From contig JALHPN010000068.1 of the NCBI GenBank assembly GCA_022842465.1, forward strand, positions 1 through 39,404: a stretch of DNA of 39,404 nucleotides, in the 5' to 3' direction. Origin of the DNA: Polyangiaceae bacterium. GTDB taxonomy: Bacteria > Myxococcota_A > Polyangia > Polyangiales > Polyangiaceae. A program made the translations under genes and the position numbers. This document shows, piece by piece, positions 1-9,822 of the stretch (position 1 is the stretch's first letter; each line of letters opens with the position of its first letter). Under the pieces are notes generated by a model that was not told the origin of the DNA, did no database searches, and worked only from the letters and a program-made list of their open reading frames with translations.

Positions 1-1685
1 GTGCCCACGCCGACCGCGGCGAGGCCTCCGGCGTCCGCCGGAGCCGGCGCGCTCGAACCGGCGGAGGGCGGCGTCGTCGGCGTCGCCGACGGGACGGGCG
101 GCTCGCCCGTGATGCCCGCGAGCATCCCGGCTTGCCACGCGAAGACGCCGCCCACCGCGAGGAGGAGGAGGAGGACGACACCGACCACGAGACCCCCGCC
201 CGACTTCTTCGGGCGATCGATCTGCTCCGACAGCTTCTTCGGCGGGGGTGGCGGCATCGACTCGGGCGCCGAAGACGCCCGGGTGCCCACCGCCGAGACG
301 GCGCCCGATCCCAGCGACGGTGACGACGTCGCCGCGGACGGCGGCGGAGTCGAGCCCGCCCCGGGAGGCCGCGACGGCGACGGCATCATGATCGTCTCCC
401 CCGACTGCACCCGCGCGCTGACGGGCTCGAGGTCGGCCGGCGGCGGCGCAGGCTTCGAGCCGGAGAAGAGCGGATTTTGACCGATCTCGTCGAGCGATCC
501 CCCGGCCTCCTTGAGCGCCTCTTCGAGGAGCTCGGCGGCCTGCTTCATCACGGTGGGCTCGCGCCCCTGGTCGCTGCCGCTGTCCGCGGTGAAGCTCGGG
601 AACATCGGCTCGGCCGCGCGCGGCGGCGTCGAGCTCGTCTCGACGGGCGACGGCGACGACGACCGCGAGCCTCCCTCGCCGTCGGCGATCGATCCGCGTC
701 CTGCCGCAGGGGGCGACGACGGGAACACGCCCATCCCCATCATCGTGGCCTTGCGGGCGGCCACGACCGGGCGCGGCGCCGCGGCGGTCCCCGGCGGGCT
801 CGGCTCGGAGGCTTTGTCCGCCGTCGGAGAGGGCGTGGGTAAGGCGGGAGACGACGACGACGGCGCGACGGGCGCGATCGGCGTCATGATCGGCGTCGTC
901 TTCGCACCACCGGCGGGGGTCGGAGCCGGCGCGACCCCCATCTGCGTCTTCGCGGCGGGGGCCTTCGCTGCCGTCGCGGACGACGACGGTGAGGCGGGCG
1001 GCGCGACGCCCATGACCGTGCGGGTCATCTCCTTGCTCTTCACCGGACGAGCCGGCGGCGCGACGGCGCCGACCGCACCAGGCGCCGGCGACGGATCGGG
1101 GAGCTTCGCGGCAGGAGCAGGCGCGGGCTTCGAGACCGGCCCCACGGCGTCCGGGACGGGAATCTTCTGGGTGAAGCTGCCGCCCACCGGCGGCACGCTG
1201 ACCGGGGACGCGCGAGACGGCAGCGACGGCAACGCGGAGCTCACCGGAGGCGCCGCCGCGAGGCCACGCAAGGTCGACGGATGGTCCGTCTTCGTCGCCT
1301 CGCTCTCCATCGGCTGCACCGACTCGTACGCGCTGCCGGCGTCGGCCTTCTGCGTGACGAGCCGATCGATGACCGTGCGCGACGGATCGTCGATCTTGAT
1401 GAACTTCACGCCCATGCCGGCGGGCTTCTCCGCCGCGGCCTGGGTCGGCTCGCGCTTCCAAACGACGCGGCCGACACCCGCGATGACGCTCTTGTCGCCG
1501 GCGAGGCGGATCTCGAACTTGAGCAGCGTACCCGGCGGGAAAGGCGCCGGCGTCTTCACGAAGATGCCGCCGCGGCTCACGTCGTGCGAGTGGTTCTCGA
1601 TGAACTCGTCGACCGTGGCGCTCTTGTAGCGGACGTTGAGGCTGACGACCTTCGCGCGCTTGTCCTTACGCGTGTCCTGGCTCAT
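1..1685 (-). CDS. PilZ-domain protein, TIGR02266-like, with long linker and C-terminal TM segment (partial)
   Basis: The 561 visible residues begin MSQDTRKDKRAK, and the C-terminus lies beyond the window's left edge. The N-terminal ~115 residues are a PilZ domain of the Myxococcus-type TIGR02266 family. Both c-di-GMP motifs are visible: RxxxR as R6-KDK-R10 and DxSxxG as DVSRGG near residues 34-39. About 370 residues of Pro/Ala/Ser-rich, presumably disordered linker follow, with a recurring short TxMG(V)xP motif. A hydrophobic segment at about residues 498-520 (core GVVLLLLLAVGGVFAW) is preceded by Lys residues, so the N-terminal part is probably cytoplasmic and the short visible tail external. 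The start is the first ATG of the frame and is divergent from another PilZ gene. Role inferred: membrane-anchored c-di-GMP receptor. The linker is low complexity, so only the PilZ and TM calls are firm. Confidence 0.85.
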   Translation of the reverse strand, partial: MSQDTRKDKRAKVVSLNVRYKSATVDEFIENHSHDVSRGGIFVKTPAPFPPGTLLKFEIRLAGDKSVIAGVGRVVWKREPTQAAAEKPAGMGVKFIKIDDPSRTVIDRLVTQKADAGSAYESVQPMESEATKTDHPSTLRGLAAAPPVSSALPSLPSRASPVSVPPVGGSFTQKIPVPDAVGPVSKPAPAPAAKLPDPSPAPGAVGAVAPPARPVKSKEMTRTVMGVAPPASPSSSATAAKAPAAKTQMGVAPAPTPAGGAKTTPIMTPIAPVAPSSSSPALPTPSPTADKASEPSPPGTAAAPRPVVAARKATMMGMGVFPSSPPAAGRGSIADGEGGSRSSSPSPVETSSTPPRAAEPMFPSFTADSGSDQGREPTVMKQAAELLEEALKEAGGSLDEIGQNPLFSGSKPAPPPADLEPVSARVQSGETIMMPSPSRPPGAGSTPPPSAATSSPSLGSGAVSAVGTRASSAPESMPPPPPKKLSEQIDRPKKSGGGLVVGVVLLLLLAVGGVFAWQAGMLAGITGEPPVPSATPTTPPSAGSSAPAPADAGGLAAVGVG

Positions 1686-1794
1686 GCGGTGCTCGACAAG
1701 GTCCTCGTCGCCTCTCGGCGATCATCCTACCCGAGGCACGCGGCGAAAGGCCAACTGCCGCGCACCTCCCCGCATGGTACGGTGCCCGAGGCGG

Positions 1795-2139
1795 ATGACG
1801 CGACACTTCCGGGCACACGCGCGACGGCCTGTGAGGCTGACGGTGGAGCTCAGGGCCGAGCGCAAGGGGGCGCCGCACGCCGCGCGGCTCGTCGACATCT
1901 CGCTCGCCGGCGCGGGGCTCGAGCTCGACGGAACGCACGACCTCGCTCCTGGCGAGCGTCTCACGGTCGCGATCGCGACGCCCGCCCTCTGGGATCCGCT
2001 CCAGGTGCCTGCGGTCGTGGCGTGGACGATGCCCGCCCGCGGGCGCGACGCGGCCCGCGCGGGCGTCACCTTTCGGCACGCGGGGCCCGACAGCGTCTTC
2101 GCGACCTGGGAGATGCTCTCGTCGCTCGTCTTCGAATGA
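1795..2139 (+). CDS. Small single-domain PilZ protein
   Basis: A 114-residue protein that is essentially one PilZ domain. RxxxR is present at R10-R14 (RRPVR), and DxSxxG as DISLAG in the following strand, so c-di-GMP binding is plausible. I chose the ATG at 1795 because it puts RxxxR about ten residues from the start, as is usual for stand-alone PilZ proteins. The frame stays open upstream (ATG at 1774), so an extension of seven residues is possible. A TACGGT -10-like hexamer lies 11 nt upstream. It is divergent from the long PilZ protein with about 109 bp between starts, so both may share a control region. It ends 22 bp from the convergent deoxyhypusine-synthase-like gene. Confidence 0.8.
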   Translation: MTRHFRAHARRPVRLTVELRAERKGAPHAARLVDISLAGAGLELDGTHDLAPGERLTVAIATPALWDPLQVPAVVAWTMPARGRDAARAGVTFRHAGPDSVFATWEMLSSLVFE

Positions 2140-2161
2140 CCGCCGACGAGCGAGCGCCGCG

Positions 2162-3367
2162 TCAGCCCCTCGCCTTCTTCTTCGCGGTCTTCGCCTTCCC
2201 CTTCGGCAGGTCGAACGTCACGGTCTGCGCGAGCTTCTTCCGGCGCTTGTCGACCTCGCGCTGGAGGTTCTTCACCGCCGCATCCCGGCTGTCGTAGAGG
2301 CGGCGCGGCTTCCGATGGACGCGCGGGTCGGAGAGGAGCGCGTACGTGAGCCAGGGGAACACGGCCGTGACGTCGCAGTGCACGTACATCGAGCCGTACT
2401 GCACGCTCTCGGCCGAGACCTTGCCCCACGTGTGGCCTTCGCCGGCCGGGCACGAGCTGAGGGCGCCGTTGTCGACGGGGTCGACGCAGAACTGCACGTC
2501 GAAGTCGAAGCCGTGCGTCGGCACGCCTAGGATCTGATCGAGGAGCGGCTCACCCTGGAGCGTGTAGTTCTTCGGCACGCCGCCGCCGAGGATCCAGATC
2601 GCCATCTTCTTCTTCATCGTGCCGAAGCAGTGGTGCTGCATCGCGCCCATCTCGAAGACGTCGTCGTTCACGTCGATCTCGAGCTTGAAGTCCTTTCCGT
2701 AGAGGCGCTTCAACTTGACGATGTTCAGGAAGATCGAGCCGTCCTGCACCGCGCCGACGAAGATGGGCACCCCGTAGCGAAAGCACGTCGAGAGGAGGCA
2801 CGGCGTCGTGATGCCGAGGGCCTCCTCCATCGCCGCGATGTCCTTGCCGAGCAGCCAGTGGAGCTCGGTCGTCGTCATCTTCTTCTGGTATTCGGGCTTC
2901 ATCAGCAGCGCGCTGAAGAGCTTGTCCGTCTCGAGGAGCGTCTCCTCCCAGAACCCGAGATCGTAGATGCGGATGATGCGCGCGAGGCGATACGAGAGGT
3001 CGCCCGCGTTGGGATCGATCTCGCGGATCCGGTGGCCGATCACGCGGTGTGCATCGTGATAGAGGTTCGCGCCCGTCGTCGTGAGGCAGTCGACGAGGCC
3101 TCGCTCGAGGAGCGGGATGACGCACGACTGATGAAGCCCCGCCGGCGTCATCGCGCCCGACATCGTCAGGAAGGTGCAGCAGTCGTCGCCGGACGAGCGC
3201 TGCATCAGCTCGAACGCCGTGCGCTCCTGGCGCCCGACGTACGCGTTGAACATGTTCGAGATGATGTCGGCCGGCTTCTCCTTGCCGGTGATGCCGACGG
3301 GGTGGACGTTCCTGGACCTCTCGAAGCCCTTGCGGAGGCCTTCCTTCTTCGCGCTCGTGTTCGCCAT
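2162..3367 (-). CDS. Deoxyhypusine-synthase-like family protein
   Basis: A 401-residue protein of the deoxyhypusine synthase fold (NAD-dependent aminobutyl transfer from spermidine). Family-like segments are TMSGAMTPAG (68-77), TTTGANLYHD (96-105), VQDGS (207-211) and GGGVPKNY (261-268). Lys266 in the last sits where the family's catalytic Lys forms the enzyme-imine intermediate, and HTWGKVS (312-318) corresponds to the usual SWGK stretch. The tail is very basic (KGKAKTAKKKARG). The ATG at 3367 has a good AAAGGTG ribosome site about 8 nt upstream; 22 extra upstream residues in frame look like leader sequence. Bacteria lack eIF5A hypusination, and characterised bacterial homologues have been linked to homospermidine or other polyamine chemistry, so the substrate here is unknown. 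It stands alone, flanked by a convergent and a divergent gene. Confidence 0.88.
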   Translation of the reverse strand: MANTSAKKEGLRKGFERSRNVHPVGITGKEKPADIISNMFNAYVGRQERTAFELMQRSSGDDCCTFLTMSGAMTPAGLHQSCVIPLLERGLVDCLTTTGANLYHDAHRVIGHRIREIDPNAGDLSYRLARIIRIYDLGFWEETLLETDKLFSALLMKPEYQKKMTTTELHWLLGKDIAAMEEALGITTPCLLSTCFRYGVPIFVGAVQDGSIFLNIVKLKRLYGKDFKLEIDVNDDVFEMGAMQHHCFGTMKKKMAIWILGGGVPKNYTLQGEPLLDQILGVPTHGFDFDVQFCVDPVDNGALSSCPAGEGHTWGKVSAESVQYGSMYVHCDVTAVFPWLTYALLSDPRVHRKPRRLYDSRDAAVKNLQREVDKRRKKLAQTVTFDLPKGKAKTAKKKARG

Positions 3368-3464
3368 GACGGACGCACCTTTCGAGAACTTCGAGCCCCG
3401 CGTCAAGCACGCCCTCCCTGGTCGGGCTTGCAACGAAGCGGGCGGCGCGGCATGTCAGGACGAG

Positions 3465-4334
3465 ATGACGAACGCCGACGGCACCATTCCAGCGCGAGCA
3501 CGGCGACCCGAGACCTTCGCGGAGCTGGCCGCGCGGCCGGAGGAGGAAATCGACGTGCTCGTCGGCGCCGCGCTCGTCGCGAAGGACACCTACCCCACGC
3601 TCGACGTGGCCGCGCTCGTCGCGCGCGTGGAGGGGCTCGCGGGCTCCCTCGCCGGCGCCGGGCTCGCACGCGAGCCCCTCCTCGTGCAGGTCGAGGCCGT
3701 GAGCGCGCGCTTCCGGGAGCTCGGGTTCCTCGGGAACGCCGAGGACTACTACGACGCGAAGAACAGCCTCCTGCCCGACGTGCTCGAGCGGAAGCTCGGG
3801 ATCCCGATCTCGCTCGCGATCGTGTGGTCCGCGCTGGCGGAGCGCGCCGGCGTCACCGCACGCGGCGTGACCTTCCCCGGCCACTTCGTGGTCCGCGTCG
3901 ACGGCGTTAGCGGCGCCTTCGTCCTCGTCGACGCCTTCGACGGCGGACGCGTGCTCGACGGCCCGGCCCAGGCGTTGCTGCTCCGCCGGACGCTCGGGGC
4001 CAGCGCCGAGCTCCATCCGTCGCTCCTCTCGCCGGCGTCCCCGCGCGCCGTCCTCGTCCGGCTGCTCTCGAACCTGAAGGCGATCTACGCGAGCCGCGGG
4101 GACCACGGGCGCGCGTTCGTCGCCATCGACCGCATCCTCACCCTCGCCCCCGACGCGCCGCGCATGCTCCGCGAGCGCGCCGGCGTGAGCCTCCGTCTCG
4201 GCGCCCACCAGATCGCCCGGGCGGATCTCGCGCGCGTCCTCGAGCTGGAGCCGAAGGCCCCCGACGCGGGGGCGCTGCGCGCCCAGCTCGCCGCGCTCGG
4301 CGGCGCGACCGAGACACCGCGCGTGCTCCACTGA
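3465..4334 (+). CDS. SirB1-type transglutaminase-like protein with C-terminal TPR-like helices
   Basis: A 289-residue protein. The central region carries the SirB1/Transglut_core2 signature: GFLGNAEDYYDAKNS (88-101), LGIPISLAIVW (111-121) and VTFPGHFVVRV (135-145). The last ~90 residues (NLKAIYASRGDHGRAF onward) form TPR-like helices, as usual in this family. I start at ATG 3465, which has an AGGA ribosome site 6-7 nt upstream. The frame is open further upstream, but that part overlaps the divergent gene. Family members are often called regulators or transglutaminase-like, but no reaction is established and no neighbour indicates one. A hairpin follows the gene at 4361-4400. Confidence 0.85.
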   Translation: MTNADGTIPARARRPETFAELAARPEEEIDVLVGAALVAKDTYPTLDVAALVARVEGLAGSLAGAGLAREPLLVQVEAVSARFRELGFLGNAEDYYDAKNSLLPDVLERKLGIPISLAIVWSALAERAGVTARGVTFPGHFVVRVDGVSGAFVLVDAFDGGRVLDGPAQALLLRRTLGASAELHPSLLSPASPRAVLVRLLSNLKAIYASRGDHGRAFVAIDRILTLAPDAPRMLRERAGVSLRLGAHQIARADLARVLELEPKAPDAGALRAQLAALGGATETPRVLH

Positions 4335-4360
4335 ACGGCGCTCCGTTCGAGGCACAAAAC

Positions 4361-4400
4361 GACGAAGGCCCCGTGCGCGTGATGCGCACGAGGCCCCGTC
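4361..4400 (-). terminator. Hairpin between convergent genes, T-rich on the minus side
   Basis: GGCCCCGTGCGC (4367-4378) can pair with GCGCACGAGGCC (4384-4395) through one C/A mismatch and a 5-nt loop, with partial extension by the flanking GACG/CGTC. Read on the minus strand, the stem is followed by TTCGTCGTTTT, which suits a rho-independent terminator of the TRL lipoprotein gene. On the plus strand no T-run follows, so termination of the SirB1-like gene is less certain. Confidence 0.5.
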
Positions 4401-4457
4401 GGTCCGAGCTCGCTCGCGCCGCCTGTCAGGACGAACGCGCGCTCGCTCGGCTTCGGC

Positions 4458-4796
4458 TCACTTGCCGTGCACTTCCGTGCAGCCCTGCGAGTAGATGCCG
4501 AGGATGTTCGTGCCGTGGAACTCCACCGAGTGGACCTCCGAGATGCCGCCGGCCTTCTTGGCCGCGTCGAGGCTCGCATCGCCGAAGGCGACCGCGCTGA
4601 GGATGCCCGTCGCGCAGGCTTCGCCGTGCTTGTCGCCCGTCTTGCCGGGGCCCGACGTCTCGTTGCGGTTGATGCCGTGCGGCGTCTGCATGCCGGTGTA
4701 GAGCGAGCCAATCGGGTAGCCGAAGCCACCGCAGCCGAGGAGGATCACGGCCATCGCGCCGCCGGTAGCAAGCTTGAGCAGGTTCTTCGTCGACAT
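4458..4796 (-). CDS. TRL-like small lipoprotein
   Basis: A 112-residue lipoprotein. The signal peptide MSTKNLLKLATGGAMAVILL ends at lipobox LLGC (Cys22). The mature part has the TRL-family pattern: a Gly-rich start (GGFGYPIGSLYTG), then GKTGDKHGEACATGIL, then GDASLDAAKKAGGI, then VHSVEFHGTNILGIYSQGCTEVHGK. TRL proteins were named from a tRNA-associated locus; their function is unknown, and no tRNA is seen here. The start is set by an excellent GGGAGG site 5 nt upstream of ATG 4796; the longer open frame upstream is not signal-like. It ends at the 4361-4400 hairpin. Confidence 0.85.
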   Translation of the reverse strand: MSTKNLLKLATGGAMAVILLGCGGFGYPIGSLYTGMQTPHGINRNETSGPGKTGDKHGEACATGILSAVAFGDASLDAAKKAGGISEVHSVEFHGTNILGIYSQGCTEVHGK

Positions 4797-5026
4797 ATCG
4801 CCTCCCAAAAGGGGTTGTGCAGGTACTGCTGGTAACTTCTTCGAGCTCTCCGCGGCGGCCGCCTTCGGTATGTCGAGGCCAATGCCCGCTTTCGGGAGTC
4901 GATTCGGTCGTATGGTGATCAGCGGATCAGTGGCTCTGAGCGCAGGACTGCCCAGGGCCATCGCCCTTCGCCCCGGCGTTGCGGCCGGGAACTCCGTGTG
5001 GGGTGCCTGCTAGGACAGCACCCTCA
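4797..5026. other. Intergenic region of relatively low GC
   Basis: 230 bp between the TRL lipoprotein start and the end of the next minus-strand gene. It presumably carries the TRL promoter, but I cannot fix its hexamers. GC is visibly lower than around it: 35 of 60 bases in 4861-4920 by my count, against about 45 of 60 in 6001-6060. No tRNA-like fold or convincing ORF was seen. Confidence 0.4.
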
Positions 5027-5749
5027 CTAGCGAGATTCAGCGAAAGGCGATTTCGGTTTGGGAATCTCCAGCCGTAGGCCGAGGGTTACCCCGTGAGCCA
5101 GATAATCCGGTCCGAACCAACGCCACAAGTATTCGGAGTGCGCCTTGATGTCCAGCCTGAATTTACCAACCGCTACACCGAGTCCTGCCATGACCCGGGG
5201 CGAAAAAAGCTGCGCACTCCAGTCGCCGCGGAAGACGTCGACGGTCAGGACCGAGAGAGAGATGCGGGCCTCGGGTTCCAGCGGTCCCAAGCGAAATCCG
5301 CCGCCGAGGTCCTGGACGAAGACGGACCAGGAGAAGACCTTCGAGCCCCCGATGCGTAGGAGACTTCGCTGCACCCCGGTCAGGAAGAGGTGCTTCGAGG
5401 AGTCGTTCACGTAGGCGGTGCCGAACGAAATCTCTCCGGTCCCGCGCTCGGCGTTCATCCGCTCTTCGCCCGGCTCGCGGTCGGTGACCTTGCGGAGCCA
5501 GATCGGGCCGAGATCGAGCTCGTAGAACGCGCGGGAGCTGCGCTGATCGAAGAGCTTCACGCCACGGGGGCTCTCCTTGGGCGCCGGCCCCGTCTCCGGT
5601 GTCGCCTCGACCTCGGAGCGGCCGCCGGCGGGGCCCGTGAGCCCGGGAAAGCTGCTCGGCTGCGCCTCCGCGCGGGCGCTGAGGAGCGAGACGAGGGCGA
5701 GCGGCGCGAGGAAGGTGACGGCGGCGACGGCGCGCGAGGGGCGCTTCAT
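5027..5749 (-). CDS. Secreted outer-membrane barrel-like protein, third gene of the YiiX operon
   Basis: A 240-residue protein with a Sec signal peptide (MKRPSRAVAAVTFLAPLALV to cleavage near ARAEA/Q). A Pro/Glu-rich linker follows, then from about residue 70 a series of alternating hydrophobic and polar strands (FYELDLGPIWLRKV, ISFGTAYVND, FSWSVFVQDLGGGF, RISLSVLTVDVF, FRLDIKAHSEYLW). It ends near HGVTLGLRLEI, which suggests a small beta-barrel or barrel-like periplasmic protein. The start overlaps the stop of the YiiX-like gene as ATGA, so translation is probably coupled. The coding segment 5041-5220 is only about 58% GC (104 of 180 by my count), well below the rest of the gene. Function unknown. 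Confidence 0.75.
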   Translation of the reverse strand: MKRPSRAVAAVTFLAPLALVSLLSARAEAQPSSFPGLTGPAGGRSEVEATPETGPAPKESPRGVKLFDQRSSRAFYELDLGPIWLRKVTDREPGEERMNAERGTGEISFGTAYVNDSSKHLFLTGVQRSLLRIGGSKVFSWSVFVQDLGGGFRLGPLEPEARISLSVLTVDVFRGDWSAQLFSPRVMAGLGVAVGKFRLDIKAHSEYLWRWFGPDYLAHGVTLGLRLEIPKPKSPFAESR

Positions 5750-6729
5750 CGTGCGGCGCTCCGCTCCGCATCCTTCGCGGCCTCCGCGGGGAACGGACCG
5801 AACGTCTCGGCGGCGAGCTTCCTCACGGACTCCTGGATGCGCGGATCGCCAGGCTCGGGCGGCTTCGCGTCGGCGTCGAAGAGGTGACTCGCCGCGATGG
5901 CGAAGTCCGTGATCTCCTTCCGGACCTCGATGCGGCCGTTGCCGTCGATCGAGACCAGGAAGCCGAGGCGTTGGTCGGTCGTGAACCGCCGGTGCAGCTC
6001 GCGCTTCGCCTCGAAGTAGGACCACGCGGCCGTGCGCGTCGGGAACTGCCCGAGCGCGGCGACGTAGCGCTTCGGATCGGCGTAGAGGCCCGCGGGCAGC
6101 GAGACGCCCTTCGGGACGCCGAGCCAGTCCATCCCCTCGACGATCGAGGGGTTGGGGTTCGACGGCTCGAGCTCCGTCGGCTTTCCGCCCGCCTCGCGGA
6201 TGGCGAGCTCCACCATCTCGCTGCAGAACAGCTTCGCGTGGTCGCCGAAGTCGAAGTGCGAGTCGAACTCGACCTTCTCCGCGTACTTCCGCCGCGCGAA
6301 CGCGGCGATCTTCTCACCGTCCGCGCCATCCGGCGGATCGTAGATCTCGGCGTAGAGGTTCGGCGCGACGTACTCGAGGAGACGCCGCCGGAAGACGGTG
6401 CCGACGACGTTGTCGAGCATCCGCTTGCTGGTCGGCAGCGTCTTGACCTCGCCGGCGACGTCGTAGACCCACGGCTCGCCGTCCTCGACGCTGAGGATCG
6501 CGACGTGGGTGAACGCGTGGAACTTCTTCGGGATGAGCACGAAGACGAAGCTCGTCGAGTCGGGCGACTCGGTGAGCACGAGCTGCCCGGAGCGGACCGG
6601 GAGCCCGTTGTAGGTCGGCGTGTTGGCCGACGAGGCGCGCGCTCCGAGGACGTTGACCGGCGGGAGCGAGCGTGTGCAGCCCACGGCGAAGATCAGCGCG
6701 CCGAGGGCGACCAGGCCCGCGCGCCTCAC
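5746..6729 (-). CDS. YiiX/YebB-like permuted papain-fold lipoprotein
   Basis: A 327-residue lipoprotein. The signal is VRRAGLVALGALIFAVGCTR with the lipidation Cys in AVGC. The body resembles YiiX/YebB-like NlpC/P60 hydrolases (permuted papain-like amidases), with an N-terminal catalytic His in FTHVAILS and a later Cys in KLFCSEMVELAIREAG. This reversed order (His before Cys) is the permuted hallmark. Likely an envelope amidase or peptidase; the substrate (peptidoglycan peptide, lipid or protein) is unknown. The start is GTG 6729 with a GGAGG site 6 nt upstream; much longer frames upstream are GC-driven. The start overlaps the preceding stop as GTGA, and the stop overlaps the next start as ATGA, so this is the middle gene of a tightly coupled operon. 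Confidence 0.8.
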   Translation of the reverse strand: MRRAGLVALGALIFAVGCTRSLPPVNVLGARASSANTPTYNGLPVRSGQLVLTESPDSTSFVFVLIPKKFHAFTHVAILSVEDGEPWVYDVAGEVKTLPTSKRMLDNVVGTVFRRRLLEYVAPNLYAEIYDPPDGADGEKIAAFARRKYAEKVEFDSHFDFGDHAKLFCSEMVELAIREAGGKPTELEPSNPNPSIVEGMDWLGVPKGVSLPAGLYADPKRYVAALGQFPTRTAAWSYFEAKRELHRRFTTDQRLGFLVSIDGNGRIEVRKEITDFAIAASHLFDADAKPPEPGDPRIQESVRKLAAETFGPFPAEAAKDAERSAAR

Positions 6730-7004
6730 GGGGCACCTCCGTCCGCGCGCGCGACGTCGGATGCGTCGACGAGGGCCGACGTCGTGGTCGCGGTCGCCTC
6801 CTTCGGCGCCGGCGCCTCGGGCGCGTCCTCGTTCGGCGGCGCCGTACCGTGGGGGCCCTTCCGGTAGTTCGATCGCTCGTCCGCGCGCGGCTCCGCGAAG
6901 TGCGCGCGAATCTTGTCGGGCACCTCGATGCACGCAGCCGACGCGCACGCGAGCGCGACGAGGAGCACCCGCGCCACGGGGACCGAGCTGCGACGTCCCG
7001 CCAT
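6726..7004 (-). CDS. Small Ala/Pro/Thr-rich lipoprotein, first gene of the YiiX operon
   Basis: A 92-residue product with signal MAGRRSSVPVARVLLVALAC and a Cys at the end of ASAAC (lipobox-like). The mature part IEVPDKIRAHFAEPRADERSN is followed by a disordered-looking acidic, Pro/Ala/Thr tail. No known domain. The ATG at 7004 lies 63 bp from the divergent gene's start, with a TAAAGA -10-like element about 11 nt upstream. The stop overlaps the next gene's GTG start. The conserved-looking part is the short segment after the signal; it may be an anchor or regulator of the YiiX-like enzyme, which is inference from coupling only. Confidence 0.7.
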   Translation of the reverse strand: MAGRRSSVPVARVLLVALACASAACIEVPDKIRAHFAEPRADERSNYRKGPHGTAPPNEDAPEAPAPKEATATTTSALVDASDVARADGGAP

Positions 7005-7067
7005 GGGCGCGGTCTTTACCCCGAAAGATCCGTGGTTGAAAAGGGACTTCTGGACTACGAGGAGGGC

Positions 7068-7631
7068 ATGCGCGCGCTCGGGCCGGCGGCCGCCTCCGCT
7101 GTCGTCGCGCTGCTCGTCGCGACGGCGCCCCCTCCCGCCCACGCGCAGGTCCACTGGGACGCATCGGCGCATGCCGGAGGCCTCAAGCGCTGGCTCGCGA
7201 ATCGGCCGGACGGAGCCCCGGACGCGACGTTCGGCGCGCAGGCGCAGCTCGCGGCCCACGTCGCGCTCCTGCCGCTCGTGCGCGTCGGCGGCTACGGCAC
7301 GTTCGACGTCACGAGGGCGGGAGACGTGACGCGCTTCGTCTACGGCGGAGGCCCGCGCGCGAAGATCTACGCCCCGCTCGGACCGGGGAGCCCCCGCCTG
7401 TGGCTCTTCGCGGGCCTCGGCGTCCTCGGCGTGAGCACGAGCACGGCGGCGGGAGGACGCTTCTTCGAGGTCCCGATCGGCCTCGGCGGCTCCCGGAAGG
7501 TGTGGGGGCCGTACTCGCTCATGGCGGAGCTCGGCGTCCGCATCGGCGTCGCCCACGCCGGATCCCTCTACGATCGCGGGGTCGACGCGTGGGCGGTCGG
7601 CCTCGGCGTGGGCGTCCTCTACGACCCGTAG
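7068..7631 (+). CDS. Secreted outer-membrane beta-barrel-like protein
   Basis: A 187-residue protein with signal peptide MRALGPAAASAVVALLVAT...AHAQ. The mature part alternates short amphipathic strands rich in Gly, Tyr and aromatic ends (VGGYGTFDVT, FVYGGGPRAKIYAPLG, LWLFAGLGVLGVS, FFEVPIGLGGSRKVW, AWAVGLGVGVLYDP), typical of small 8-strand outer-membrane barrels. The ATG at 7068 is preceded by AGGAGG two bases away; a TACGAG hexamer lies just upstream. It is divergent from the YiiX operon, which also ends with a barrel-like protein. Function unknown. Confidence 0.75.
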   Translation: MRALGPAAASAVVALLVATAPPPAHAQVHWDASAHAGGLKRWLANRPDGAPDATFGAQAQLAAHVALLPLVRVGGYGTFDVTRAGDVTRFVYGGGPRAKIYAPLGPGSPRLWLFAGLGVLGVSTSTAAGGRFFEVPIGLGGSRKVWGPYSLMAELGVRIGVAHAGSLYDRGVDAWAVGLGVGVLYDP

Positions 7632-7679
7632 CGCACCTCGGTAGCGCTTCCAGCCGTACTCGCCGACCGGGCCCGTACA

Positions 7680-7688
7680 TGCTAGGAA
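7680..7688 (+). promoter_or_regulatory. Extended -10-like motif TGCTAGGAA before the kinase gene
   Basis: TGCTAGGAA ends 4 nt before the GTG at 7693. It fits TGnTANNNT only loosely and could also act as an AGGAAGG ribosome site. If it is a -10, either the transcript is leaderless at the GTG or the true start is ATG 7744. Confidence 0.4.
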
Positions 7689-7692
7689 GGTC

Positions 7693-9819
<2,127 letters not shown>

Positions 9820-9822
9820 CCC

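Noticed and set aside
2550..4355. Long minus-strand open frame over the deoxyhypusine-like and SirB1-like genes
   Set aside because: It is rich in Arg and Ala with no family pattern and overlaps two well-supported genes on other frames; such frames are expected at this GC content.
4774..5013. Small plus-strand open frame in the intergenic region near the TRL gene
   Set aside because: No ribosome site, signal or family pattern, and it overlaps the TRL start.
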